A DNA stretch of 6,167 nucleotides from Thermoleophilia bacterium (GCA_013362295.1 JABFWJ010000150.1:1-6167), one strand, 5' to 3'. Counted from the first letter of the stretch, positions 1 to 5,611 are shown. The notes: generated by a model not told the origin, from the sequence alone. Numbers and translations are program-made.

Positions 1-276
1 AAGGGACAACTTGTCGGGCTGCTCGACGAGCTCGAAGAGGCGGCTCTGATCGAGCGGCGCCGTGATCCCGCAGACCGCCGCCGGCAGATCGTCCAGATCA
101 CGCCGGCCGGGCGGAAGACACTCGATCGTCTCCGGCGGCTCTCGAAGCGCCTCGAAAACGAGTTCCTCGCCTCCCTCGACGAGAGCGAACGGCGCGAGCT
201 GCATGCGCTCCTGCTCCGGCTCGCCGAGCAGCATCTGCCGAACTGTCGCCTTACCGCGGCGCCGCCGCAGCGTTAA
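1..276 (+). CDS. MarR-family transcriptional regulator, 3' part only
   Basis: The reading frame is open from base 1 to the TAA at 274-276, giving the last 91 residues; the start lies outside the window. MarR proteins are dimeric winged-helix repressors that usually respond to phenolic or other small ligands and often control neighbouring genes. The visible part starts in the recognition-helix region (LVGLLDELEEAALIERR, residues 4-20). It continues into the basic wing, with the family DxR signature in DPADRRRQ (residues 22-29), then the second wing strand IVQITPAGR (30-38). A long leucine-rich helical tail follows (about 40-80), corresponding to the C-terminal dimerisation helices. The last dozen residues are Pro/Ala-rich and look unstructured. 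The VOC gene follows 72 bp downstream on the same strand and may be its target or operon partner; that is inference. The family call is firm; the ligand is unknown. Confidence 0.88.
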   Translation, partial: KGQLVGLLDELEEAALIERRRDPADRRRQIVQITPAGRKTLDRLRRLSKRLENEFLASLDESERRELHALLLRLAEQHLPNCRLTAAPPQR

Positions 277-348
277 GCGCCCGCCCCGCGATGAGTTTCG
301 CCGGCCTCCGCCGTCCAAGGGGTAACCACGACGAGCAGGGAGGCTCCG

Positions 349-750
349 ATGTCCAAGGTCAAGTCCAGGCTGAACCTCACGCAGGTCGGCCGTGTCTGTG
401 TCACCGTCTCCGACACCGACCGTGCGATCGACTTCTACGTCGACAGGCTCGGCTTCGAGAAGGTCGTCGACGTCCCGATGGGCGACGCGGGGCGCTGGGT
501 CGAGGTCGCGCTACCGGGCGCCGCGACGACGATCGCACTCGCGCCCCCGCCGGAGGGAACCGAGGCAGGAGGCAGCCAGACGGGGATCTGCCTCGATACG
601 TCGGACGTCGACGCGGATCACGCCGCGTTGAAGGCGGCCGGGGTCGACGTCGACGACGAGGTCGCGCGGTGGGGCGGGCCCGTGCCGCCGAAGTTCTGGC
701 TCCGCGACCCGGACGGAAACTCGCTGATCATCGTCCAGCCCTCCGCCTAG
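349..750 (+). CDS. VOC-superfamily protein (glyoxalase/bleomycin-resistance fold)
   Basis: 133 residues, the usual size of a single-module pair of VOC repeats. The ATG at 349 is chosen because GGGAGG at 338-343 precedes it by 5 nt and because the first VOC strand starts soon after (residues 13-20). Repeat 1 reads RVCVTVSDTDRAIDFYVDRL (15-34) followed by GF. Repeat 2 runs from about 78 to 130 and ends in FWLRDPDGNSLIIVQ (116-130), the characteristic VOC closing motif. VOC proteins include metal-dependent lyases, isomerases and dioxygenases, as well as antibiotic-binding proteins that lack metal. By my alignment, the two residues that usually bind metal in the first and last strands (His and Glu) are Arg15 and Ile127 here. 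A metalloenzyme role is therefore doubtful and a ligand-binding role is possible. It lies 72 bp downstream of a MarR gene and is followed by a strong hairpin. The substrate is unknown. Confidence 0.88.
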   Translation: MSKVKSRLNLTQVGRVCVTVSDTDRAIDFYVDRLGFEKVVDVPMGDAGRWVEVALPGAATTIALAPPPEGTEAGGSQTGICLDTSDVDADHAALKAAGVDVDDEVARWGGPVPPKFWLRDPDGNSLIIVQPSA

Positions 751-765
751 CTGCGGCGGAGAAGC

Positions 766-791
766 GCGCGACCGGCGCAAGCCGGTCGCGC
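766..791 (+). terminator. GCAA-loop hairpin after the VOC gene
   Basis: The 11-bp arms GCGCGACCGGC (766-776) and GCCGGTCGCGC (781-791) are perfectly complementary around the tetraloop GCAA (777-780), a GNRA loop. It begins 16 nt after the VOC stop codon. No T tract follows, so it is either a U-less terminator of the kind proposed for GC-rich actinobacteria or an mRNA 3'-end stabiliser. It separates the MarR/VOC unit from the leader of the downstream GTPase gene. Confidence 0.6.
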
Positions 792-856
792 CAGACGGCG
801 TACGAGGCCTATGATTCACCGTAGTTCAGTCGGCGCCGATCGACCAAGGAGCTGAG

Positions 857-970
857 ATGCGCCACGCGTTCATGTCCATCACGAAGGGCTTTGCGACCTA
901 TTCGGAGGGTATGACGCGTGGCGAAGAAAGAGCTGAACCTTGGGATCCTGGCGCATGTAGACGCCGGTAA
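857..970 (+). CDS. Candidate 37-residue leader ORF overlapping the GTPase gene start
   Basis: ATG at 857 is preceded by a near-ideal ribosome binding site, AAGGAG at 846-851, with 5-nt spacing. This is clearly better than the GGAGGG of the GTPase gene itself. The frame encodes a peptide starting MRHAFMSITKGFATYSEG and stops at TAA 968-970, 53 nt inside the GTPase gene in another frame (the GTPase frame is +1 relative to it). Codons 2-5 form the left arm of a hairpin that hides the GTPase start codon, so translating or stalling here would change access to that start. A TATGAT at 810-815 could be a -10 element giving a short 5' leader, but I see no convincing -35. Leader peptides control many ribosome-targeting resistance genes (erm, cat, tetM). 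The product looks like no known domain and is probably regulatory rather than functional. The ORF is seen; its translation is inferred. Confidence 0.5.
   Translation: MRHAFMSITKGFATYSEGMTRGEERAEPWDPGACRRR
860..923 (+). promoter_or_regulatory. Attenuator-like hairpin sequestering the GTPase gene's start
   Basis: CGCCACGCGT (860-869) and ACGCGTGGCG (914-923) are a perfect 10-bp inverted repeat. Allowing one bulged T (870), the helix continues with 871-877 pairing to 907-913 (five Watson-Crick and two G-U pairs), for 17 pairs around a 29-nt loop. The right arm contains the GTG start codon (918-920) and half of the GGAGGG ribosome binding site (904-909). The left arm is codons 2-5 of the leader ORF. 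In the folded state the GTPase gene should be poorly translated. A ribosome paused early in the leader would cover the left arm and free the right arm. Confidence 0.6.
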
Positions 971-2882
971 GACCACTCTCACCGAGCGGCTGTTGTACGA
1001 GGCCGGTGTCATCGACGACGTCGGAAGCGTCGACCAGGGCACGACGCAGACCGACTCGCTGATGCTGGAGCGCCGGCGCGGGATCACGATCAAGTCGGCC
1101 GTCGCGTCGTTCGCGCTCCACGACGTGCACGTCAACCTGATCGACACGCCGGGTCATCCCGACTTCATCGCCGAGGTGGAGCGTGTGCTGAGCGTCCTCG
1201 ACGGCGCGGTGCTCGTCATCTCCGCAGTCGAGGGCGTGCAGCCGCAGACCCGGATCCTGATGCGCGCGCTGCAGCGCCTGCGGATCCCGACGGTCCTCTT
1301 CGTCAACAAGATCGACCGCGCGGGAGCGAGTGACGAGCGTGTCGTGAGGGAGGTGTCCGAGCGTTTGACGGCCGACGTGATCGCGATGGGAACCGTCCGC
1401 GACGCGGGGACACGCGCCGCGTCCTTCGCCGCCTCCGACGACCAGGATCCCGACTTCCGCGCGCGGCTGACGGCGCTGCTGGCGGAGAACGACGAGAGGA
1501 TCCTCGAGGCGTACGTGGAGAACGAGGCCGGCATCCCGGCTCGCCGGCTTCGTCGAGGACTGGCGCGGCTGACGAAGCACGCAGTCCTGCATCCCGTGTT
1601 CTTCGGGTCCGCGATCACGGGCGCGGGCGTCGGGTCGTTGACGAGCGGCGTCGCCGAGCTCCTTCCGGCTGCGGCGGGCGATCCCGACGGGCCGGTCTCG
1701 GCCCGGGTCTTCAAGATCGAACGGGGCGCGAGCGGCGAGAAGATCGCGTACGTGCGGATGTTCTCGGGGACGATGCGGACGCGCGACAAGTTGCGTTTCG
1801 GTCGCGAACTCGAAGGCAAGGTCACCTCGATCGCCGTCTTCGAGAGCGGGCAGGCCGCGCAACGGCCGTCCGTCTCCGCCGGCGCCGTCGCGCAGGTCTG
1901 GGGGCTCAGGGCGATCGAGATCGGCGACCGGATCGGAGACGTCGAGCCGGCGGGCACGGATCGTCAGTTCCCGCCGCCGACGCTCGAGGCGGTGGTCGTC
2001 CCCCGGGACGACGCGGACGGGACGCGGCTTCGCGAGGCGCTCGCGCAGCTTGCCGAGCAGGATCCGCTGATCGACGTCCGGCAGGACGACGCCCGCGCGG
2101 AGATCTCCGTCTCGCTCTACGGCGAGGTGCAGAAGGAGGTGATCGAGGCGACGCTCGCAGACGAGTACGCGCTCGAGGTGACGTTCCGGGAGACGACGCC
2201 GATCTACATCGAGCGACCGATCGCGACCGGCGAGGCGATTGAGCTTCTCCACGCCCCGACGAATCCGTTTCTCGCCACGATCGGGCTGCGCGTCGCGCCC
2301 GCACCCGCCGGCCGCGGAGTCGAGTTCCGACTCGACGTCGACCCTCGCACGGTCCCGCTGTATCTCTACAAGACGCTCGGCAGCTTCACCGAGCACATGG
2401 AGGCCTACGTCCGGCAGACGCTACGGGAAGGGCTCTTCGGCTGGGAGATCACCGACTGTGTCGTGACGATGACCAAGTGCACCTACAGCGTCCCTGACGG
2501 GCCGCCGTCCAGACGCGGACCGCTGAGCACGGCCGCCGACTTCCGAAAGCTCACGCCGCAGGTCCTCATGCAGGCGCTCGAGCGCGCCGGGACGGTCGTG
2601 TGCGAGCCGACGCTCAGAGTCACGCTCGAGATCCCGACCGGCACGCTGCGCGCCGTCGTGAGGGCAGTGACGCGGCTCGGCGCCGGCATCGAGGCGCCGG
2701 CAGTACAGGGTGAGCTGTCGGTGATCGAGACGGTCGTGCCGGCGGCACGGGTGCAGGACCTGCAGCGGCAGCTACCGGGGCTGACCGGCGGCGAAGGCGT
2801 GCTCGAATCGAGCTTCGCGGGGTATCAGCCGGTGCTGGGCGACCAGCCGACCCGGGGCGCGCTGCGGAACGTTCGGGCGTGA
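918..2882 (+). CDS. EF-G-like GTPase, Tet(M)/Otr(A)-type ribosomal protection protein
   Basis: 654 residues, close to the roughly 640-660 of tetracycline ribosomal protection proteins. These bind the ribosome like EF-G, hydrolyse GTP and dislodge tetracycline. GTG 918 is chosen because GGAGGG (904-909) lies 8 nt upstream and the protein then aligns with Tet(M) from its first residues. GTPase motifs: AHVDAGKTT (12-20), RGITIK (54-59), DTPGH (76-80, with the catalytic-type His80), NKID (130-133) and GSA (230-232). Domain II is about 257-345, domain III about 353-425 with YGEVQKEV (401-408), domain IV about 426-545 with GLFGWEITDC (505-514), and domain V about 556-640. The domain IV tip loop (about 518-540) is longer than in Tet(M) and differs in sequence, so actual tetracycline resistance is uncertain. 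It could instead serve as a general ribosome-rescue or stress translation factor. Expression appears controlled by the leader ORF and hairpin. It ends 3 bp from the convergent ATPase gene. Confidence 0.9.
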   Translation: MAKKELNLGILAHVDAGKTTLTERLLYEAGVIDDVGSVDQGTTQTDSLMLERRRGITIKSAVASFALHDVHVNLIDTPGHPDFIAEVERVLSVLDGAVLVISAVEGVQPQTRILMRALQRLRIPTVLFVNKIDRAGASDERVVREVSERLTADVIAMGTVRDAGTRAASFAASDDQDPDFRARLTALLAENDERILEAYVENEAGIPARRLRRGLARLTKHAVLHPVFFGSAITGAGVGSLTSGVAELLPAAAGDPDGPVSARVFKIERGASGEKIAYVRMFSGTMRTRDKLRFGRELEGKVTSIAVFESGQAAQRPSVSAGAVAQVWGLRAIEIGDRIGDVEPAGTDRQFPPPTLEAVVVPRDDADGTRLREALAQLAEQDPLIDVRQDDARAEISVSLYGEVQKEVIEATLADEYALEVTFRETTPIYIERPIATGEAIELLHAPTNPFLATIGLRVAPAPAGRGVEFRLDVDPRTVPLYLYKTLGSFTEHMEAYVRQTLREGLFGWEITDCVVTMTKCTYSVPDGPPSRRGPLSTAADFRKLTPQVLMQALERAGTVVCEPTLRVTLEIPTGTLRAVVRAVTRLGAGIEAPAVQGELSVIETVVPAARVQDLQRQLPGLTGGEGVLESSFAGYQPVLGDQPTRGALRNVRA

Positions 2883-2885
2883 CCC

Positions 2886-4019
2886 TCACACCTCGCCCGA
2901 CGTCTCGCGCAGGTTCGCGATCCATTCGGCGAACAGCGGGTCGATGATCACGTAGTCGTCGTCCTTCTGCTCCACGGTCGCGTTCGCGACCAGCGACTGG
3001 AGCGCAGCGCGGGCGGTGCTCTTCGGCAGGTCGAGCTGCTCGAGCACGCGCCGCTGGAACGGCGAGCCGCCGCCGGCGACCACCGCGCGCAGCGCCTTCT
3101 GCGCGCTCGTCGAGAGCCGCCGCCAGTTCGCGTCGAACTCGGGCTGCAGCTCGGCGAGCGCGGCTGCATGAGCGCGCGTCCAGTCGCCGAGCTCGGCGGT
3201 TCCTCCGGGCTCGGTCGCGGCCCAGAGTCGGTAGGCGAGGAGCATCGCGCGCTGCGGATGCCCGCGCGCGACCGCGACGAGCGGGTTGAGCGCGTCACCG
3301 ACGCTCCGCCCCGTCACGCGGAAGCGGTCCACGATGTAGGCGGCGATGTCCGCGTCCGCGAGCCGTTCGAGCCGGAGCGGCACCGCCTGCCCGTACAGCG
3401 GGCGCTCGCGGTCCTCGAACAGCTCGCGCATCAGCCCCGGCTCCGAGCCGGCGAAGACGAACGACGCCACCTCGCCCTGGAACTGGATGTGGCTGCGCAG
3501 GAGGGCGTCCATCTGCTTGACCTTCGTGATGTCCTGGAACTCGTCGAGGACGATCAGCGCGCGAAAGCCGCCGCCCTCCTCGAGGCGGAGGGGGAGGTCG
3601 AGCAGGGCGTGCAGCGCGGGGAGCGGATCGGTCCGCGGGTCGAGTTGCAGCCGCGCGCTCACGCCGAGCGCACCGAGCGACAGCCCGAGCCCGGTGCTCT
3701 GCAGGAACTCCTCGACGCGCGACCGGACTTTGCCCCTCAGCTGGCGCGCGTAGGCGCGTTCGAACCGGATCGCCACGTCGGCGATCGAGAGCACGCCGTA
3801 CAGGTCGACGAGGATCGGGATCATCCCTTCCCGGCGACCCGCGTCGCGCAGGACCCGGCGCAGGAGGCTCGTCTTGCCGTACTTGCGCGGCGCGTACAGC
3901 CGGACGTAGTGGCCGCCGACGGCGGAGGCGAGCAGCTGCTCCGTCTCCTCGTCGCGGTCGATGATGTCCTCCGGCGCGATCGGGTGCGAGTAGATGAACG
4001 GGTTGACGTCGGTGATCAT
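2886..4019 (-). CDS. Archaeal-type (ATPase_2/STAND-like) P-loop ATPase with C-terminal winged helix
   Basis: 377 residues from the ATG at 4019 (minus strand). I prefer this start because the sequence MITDVNPFIYSHPIAPEDIIDRDEE resembles the usual N-terminus of this family. The frame runs upstream to an ATG at 4145, but that extension is low-complexity and crosses a palindromic promoter-like region. Walker A is APRKYGKT (43-50, Lys49). Walker B is ALIVLDEFQD (154-163, Asp159/Glu160). A sensor-1-like strand is FVFAGSE (187-193). GHPQRAMLLAYRLW (253-266) fits the helical lid. Residues about 299-363 form a winged helix ending DYVIIDPLFAEWI. Such NTPases act as molecular switches or chaperone-like regulators; most lack an assigned function and none can be given here. 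There is no good ribosome binding site before the start. It converges with the GTPase gene, 3 bp apart, so their transcripts probably overlap at the 3' ends. Confidence 0.85.
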   Translation of the reverse strand: MITDVNPFIYSHPIAPEDIIDRDEETEQLLASAVGGHYVRLYAPRKYGKTSLLRRVLRDAGRREGMIPILVDLYGVLSIADVAIRFERAYARQLRGKVRSRVEEFLQSTGLGLSLGALGVSARLQLDPRTDPLPALHALLDLPLRLEEGGGFRALIVLDEFQDITKVKQMDALLRSHIQFQGEVASFVFAGSEPGLMRELFEDRERPLYGQAVPLRLERLADADIAAYIVDRFRVTGRSVGDALNPLVAVARGHPQRAMLLAYRLWAATEPGGTAELGDWTRAHAAALAELQPEFDANWRRLSTSAQKALRAVVAGGGSPFQRRVLEQLDLPKSTARAALQSLVANATVEQKDDDYVIIDPLFAEWIANLRETSGEV

Positions 4020-4020
4020 C

Positions 4021-4062
4021 GGTGCCAAGCAAGCGTACCAATCAGTACGATAATTAGGCACC
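4021..4062. promoter_or_regulatory. 42-bp nested palindrome at the ATPase start, likely operator
   Basis: Two inverted repeats share one centre. The outer arms are GGTGCC (4021-4026) and GGCACC (4057-4062); the inner arms are CGTAC (4034-4038) and GTACG (4045-4049). The spacers are exactly 7 bp on both sides and the centre is 6 bp. The block sits 1 bp from the ATPase start codon and is noticeably AT-richer than its surroundings (TAATTAT on the minus strand could be a -10 element). The symmetry suits a dimeric DNA-binding protein acting on the ATPase promoter, possibly the ATPase's own winged helix. The symmetry is seen; the binding is inferred. Confidence 0.5.
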
Positions 4063-4398
4063 AAACGGGACGCGTTGCGCGCACCGACTCCGTCCCCCGA
4101 TCGTGTCAGGTCTTTCGGGGGGTCGGGTTGGGCCGAACGGCCCATTGTCGGCGCCCGGAGAGAGGCGGATCATGAAAGGAAGCCGGCAGGCGGGACAGAA
4201 ACCAAACCGGCACAACTGGCGTTTACCTCTCGACCGGGCTCCGTCCGGTCGGGAAGGAAGGATTCGAGTTACGAGCGCAGGTCGAAGGCACATTGACGGG
4301 TGAGGTCGGGCGAAGGTGCCAACTGACCCACCGACCGCAGCGCATGATTCGACGTTCACACGTCAGGCAAGGGACGAGGGTCGCCGGCAACGGCGACC
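4063..4398. other. Non-coding stretch with several hairpins; possible small RNA
   Basis: No protein-coding gene is convincing here. The stretch holds several inverted repeats: CCCCCGA/TCGGGGG (4094-4100, 4115-4121), TGGGCC-GAAC-GGCCCA (4129-4144), TCTCGACCGG/CCGGTCGGGA (4228-4237, 4245-4254, one G-U pair), GGTCGG/CCGACC (4304-4309, 4331-4336) and GACGT-TCAC-ACGTC (4351-4364). It ends in a terminator-like hairpin. A 43-codon ORF at 4172-4303 has an AGAGG 6 nt before its ATG, but its composition is basic and low-complexity and I do not call it a gene. No known riboswitch core was recognised (cobalamin, TPP, glycine, ydaO and c-di-GMP motifs were considered). Confidence 0.4.
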
Positions 4399-4401
4399 CT
4401 C
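4376..4401 (+). terminator. Orphan GCAA-loop terminator-like hairpin
   Basis: The arms GAGGGTCGCCG (4376-4386) and CGGCGACCCTC (4391-4401) form 11 perfect pairs around GCAA (4387-4390), the same size and loop as the hairpin after the VOC gene. It is followed on the plus strand by TGTGTTTC, a weak T-rich tail. No plus-strand gene lies directly upstream, because the ATPase gene reads away. If it is a terminator, it must end an unannotated transcript or attenuate a long leader of the downstream operon. Confidence 0.5.
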
Positions 4402-4483
4402 TGTGTTTCACGAGGCTCTGTGTTTCAGGAGGCTCTGTGTTTCAGGAAGCTCAGCGTTTCAGGAGGCCCTGTGTTTGGGGGAC
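4399..4483 (+). repeat. Five tandem copies of a 17-bp repeat
   Basis: The units are 4399-4415, 4416-4432, 4433-4449, 4450-4466 and 4467-4483, with consensus CTCTGTGTTTCAGGAGG. Units 1-3 differ from the consensus at no more than one position, unit 4 at two and unit 5 at several. The first unit overlaps the last 3 bases of the preceding hairpin. Each good unit ends in an AGGAGG-like purine run. The period is not a multiple of three and the reading frames through it look unlike protein, so this is a non-coding minisatellite or an array of binding sites upstream of the two-component operon. Confidence 0.85.
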
Positions 4484-4492
4484 TGCGCGGTT

Positions 4493-4513
4493 TTACGTCT
4501 GCCTTACGTCTGC
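4493..4513 (+). promoter_or_regulatory. Direct repeat with 11-bp period, candidate response-regulator box
   Basis: TTACGTCTGC occurs at 4493-4502 and again at 4504-4513, an exact 10-bp repeat with an 11-bp period, about one helical turn. OmpR/PhoB-family regulators bind as head-to-tail dimers to such direct repeats, and one is encoded by the operon that starts 38 bp downstream. If transcription starts at or near the ATG at 4552 (AATAGT at 4540-4545 is a weak -10 candidate), the box lies at about -59 to -39, a normal activator position. The repeat is seen; its role is inferred. Confidence 0.45.
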
Positions 4514-4551
4514 GCAATCGCCGCGTGACCGAGTCCGGGAATAGTCCAACC

Positions 4552-4926
4552 ATGCGGAGGCTCGCCGTCGCTCTCGCCGTTCTCTCCCTACTGGCAGGCG
4601 CCGGGACCGCCGCCGGCGCCGGTGGCGGGCCTCCGCAGATTCCGCGCATCCCGGGCAAGTGGTCGCATGTCGAGCTCAACGTGACGATCAAGCGGGTGCC
4701 GCACACGCTGATCGTCGACCGCGGCAAGATCATCCAGATCACGACGACGACGCTCACGCTGCGCGAGCCCGACGGAGAGACCCCGACGATCGACCTGACC
4801 GACCAGACGATCGTGACGCTGGACGGCAGGCCGGCCGCCACGTTCAGCCTGCGCCGGCGGATGACGGCGATCACGCTCAGGGTCGACGGCGGCGCCGCCG
4901 TACGCGTGCGCGCCACGTCGTTCTAA
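4552..4926 (+). CDS. Small secreted beta-rich protein of unknown function
   Basis: 124 residues. The ATG at 4552 is chosen because it begins a clear signal peptide: Arg2-Arg3, hydrophobic core LAVALAVLSLLAG (4-16) and an AxA-type site TAAGA (19-23), so the mature protein should start near Gly24. The frame is open further upstream, but that part runs through the 17-bp repeats and is not protein-like. The mature part opens with a Gly/Pro-rich linker (24-36). It then alternates short strands such as IIQITTTTLTLREPDGE and DQTIVTLDGRP with turns, resembling small OB- or barrel-like domains (DUF5666-like in style, by impression only). There are no cysteines or transmembrane segments after the signal. 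No ribosome binding site is evident, so the transcript may be leaderless. It lies 13 bp before the response regulator gene and probably shares its operon, possibly as an extracytoplasmic partner of the sensor. I do not recognise a function. Confidence 0.75.
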   Translation: MRRLAVALAVLSLLAGAGTAAGAGGGPPQIPRIPGKWSHVELNVTIKRVPHTLIVDRGKIIQITTTTLTLREPDGETPTIDLTDQTIVTLDGRPAATFSLRRRMTAITLRVDGGAAVRVRATSF

Positions 4927-4939
4927 TACGCTTCGGCTC

Positions 4940-5611
4940 ATGGCGGGGACCGTTCTCCTCGTCGAAGACGAGCCTTCCGTCGGGGAGCTCGTCCGCGCGT
5001 ACCTCACACGCGACGGCTACCGGGTCATCTGGGTGCGGTCGGGGGAGGACTCGCAGACGGAGCTCGACCGCCATCCGGTCCGGATGGTCTTGCTCGACAT
5101 CGGCCTGCCGGGGAAGGACGGCTTCGACGTCTGTCGCGACATTCGCACCCGCTCGCAGGTGCCGATCCTGATGCTCACAGCGCGTGACGAGGAGCCCGAC
5201 CGCGTCGTGGGGCTCGAGGTGGGCGCCGACGACTACCTCACGAAACCGTTCTCGCCGCGCGAGCTCGTCGCCCGGATGAAGGCGATCTTTCGGCGTACCG
5301 AGCCGCAGGAGCACCGCGACACGTTCGCGCTGGGTGACGTCACGCTCGACCGCGAGTCGCACGACGTGACGGTGGCCGGGAAGCCCGTCGAGCTGACCGC
5401 AAAGGAGTTCGACCTGCTCGCGTTCTTCATGGCGAACGTCGGCGTCGTCGTCTCGCGCGACCTCCTGCTCGACCGCGTGTGGGGCCAGGAGTATCCCGGA
5501 GGCACCCGGACCGTCGACGTGCACGTCGCGCAGCTGCGACGCAAGCTCGGGCGGCCGGACCTCATTCGCACGCTGCGCGGCTCTGGCTACAAGGCGGTCG
5601 CGAGCTCGTGA
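4940..5611 (+). CDS. OmpR/PhoB-family response regulator
   Basis: 223 residues, standard for the family. The receiver domain (1-115) has the acidic pair Glu9/Asp10, phospho-acceptor Asp53 (in LLDIGLPGKDG), Thr80 (LTAR) and Lys102 (TKPF), all the residues needed for phosphorylation. The C-terminal winged helix (about 127-220) contains ELTAKEFDLL, the recognition-helix region RTVDVHVAQLRRKLG and the wing LIRTLRGSGYKA. It acts in the cytoplasm as a phosphorylation-controlled transcription factor. The ATG at 4940 begins the canonical first strand (TVLLVEDEP); the ribosome binding site before it is weak, suggesting coupling to the upstream gene or a leaderless transcript. The stop codon overlaps the start of the histidine kinase gene by 4 bp (GTGA), which indicates a cognate pair. 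The 11-bp-period repeat upstream of the operon is a plausible target for autoregulation. The targets and signal are not visible. Confidence 0.95.
   Translation: MAGTVLLVEDEPSVGELVRAYLTRDGYRVIWVRSGEDSQTELDRHPVRMVLLDIGLPGKDGFDVCRDIRTRSQVPILMLTARDEEPDRVVGLEVGADDYLTKPFSPRELVARMKAIFRRTEPQEHRDTFALGDVTLDRESHDVTVAGKPVELTAKEFDLLAFFMANVGVVVSRDLLLDRVWGQEYPGGTRTVDVHVAQLRRKLGRPDLIRTLRGSGYKAVASS

Noticed and set aside
821..832. tRNA-like box A (TAGTTCAGTCGG) upstream of the leader ORF
   Set aside because: No T-arm box (GGTTCRA-like), acceptor stem or anticodon stem follows at tRNA distance; probably chance.
879..2396. 505-residue minus-strand open frame opposite the GTPase gene
   Set aside because: Arg/Asp-rich shadow typical of GC-rich antisense frames; the plus strand has unmistakable GTPase motifs.
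2913..2934. GTTCGC/GCGAAC inverted repeat after the GTPase gene as its terminator
   Set aside because: Only 6-bp arms around a 10-nt loop, no T tract, and it lies within the ATPase coding region; too weak to call.
4020..4145. 42-residue N-terminal extension of the ATPase gene starting at 4145
   Set aside because: No ribosome binding site, non-family-like sequence, and it would cross the palindromic AT-richer promoter-like block.
3168..4175. 335-residue plus-strand open frame opposite the ATPase gene
   Set aside because: Composition is that of an antisense shadow; the minus-strand frame carries Walker A, Walker B and the winged helix.
4172..4303. 43-codon plus-strand ORF with an AGAGG upstream
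   Set aside because: Basic low-complexity composition, no recognisable domain, and it runs through a strong hairpin; not enough to call a gene.
4258..4330. Minus-strand tRNA-like pieces (GGGTCAGTTGG and AACTCGAATCC)
   Set aside because: The boxes deviate at key positions, the spacing is not right for a normal tRNA, and I could not build a cloverleaf.
4261..4345. Riboswitch resemblance (GGGTGAGG... segment) to ydaO or c-di-GMP classes
   Set aside because: The conserved core strings of these classes are absent; only general hairpin content remains.
4420..4551. Upstream extension of the secreted protein reading through the 17-bp repeats
   Set aside because: It would bury the signal peptide, and the repeat-encoded residues are an artefact of a non-coding array.
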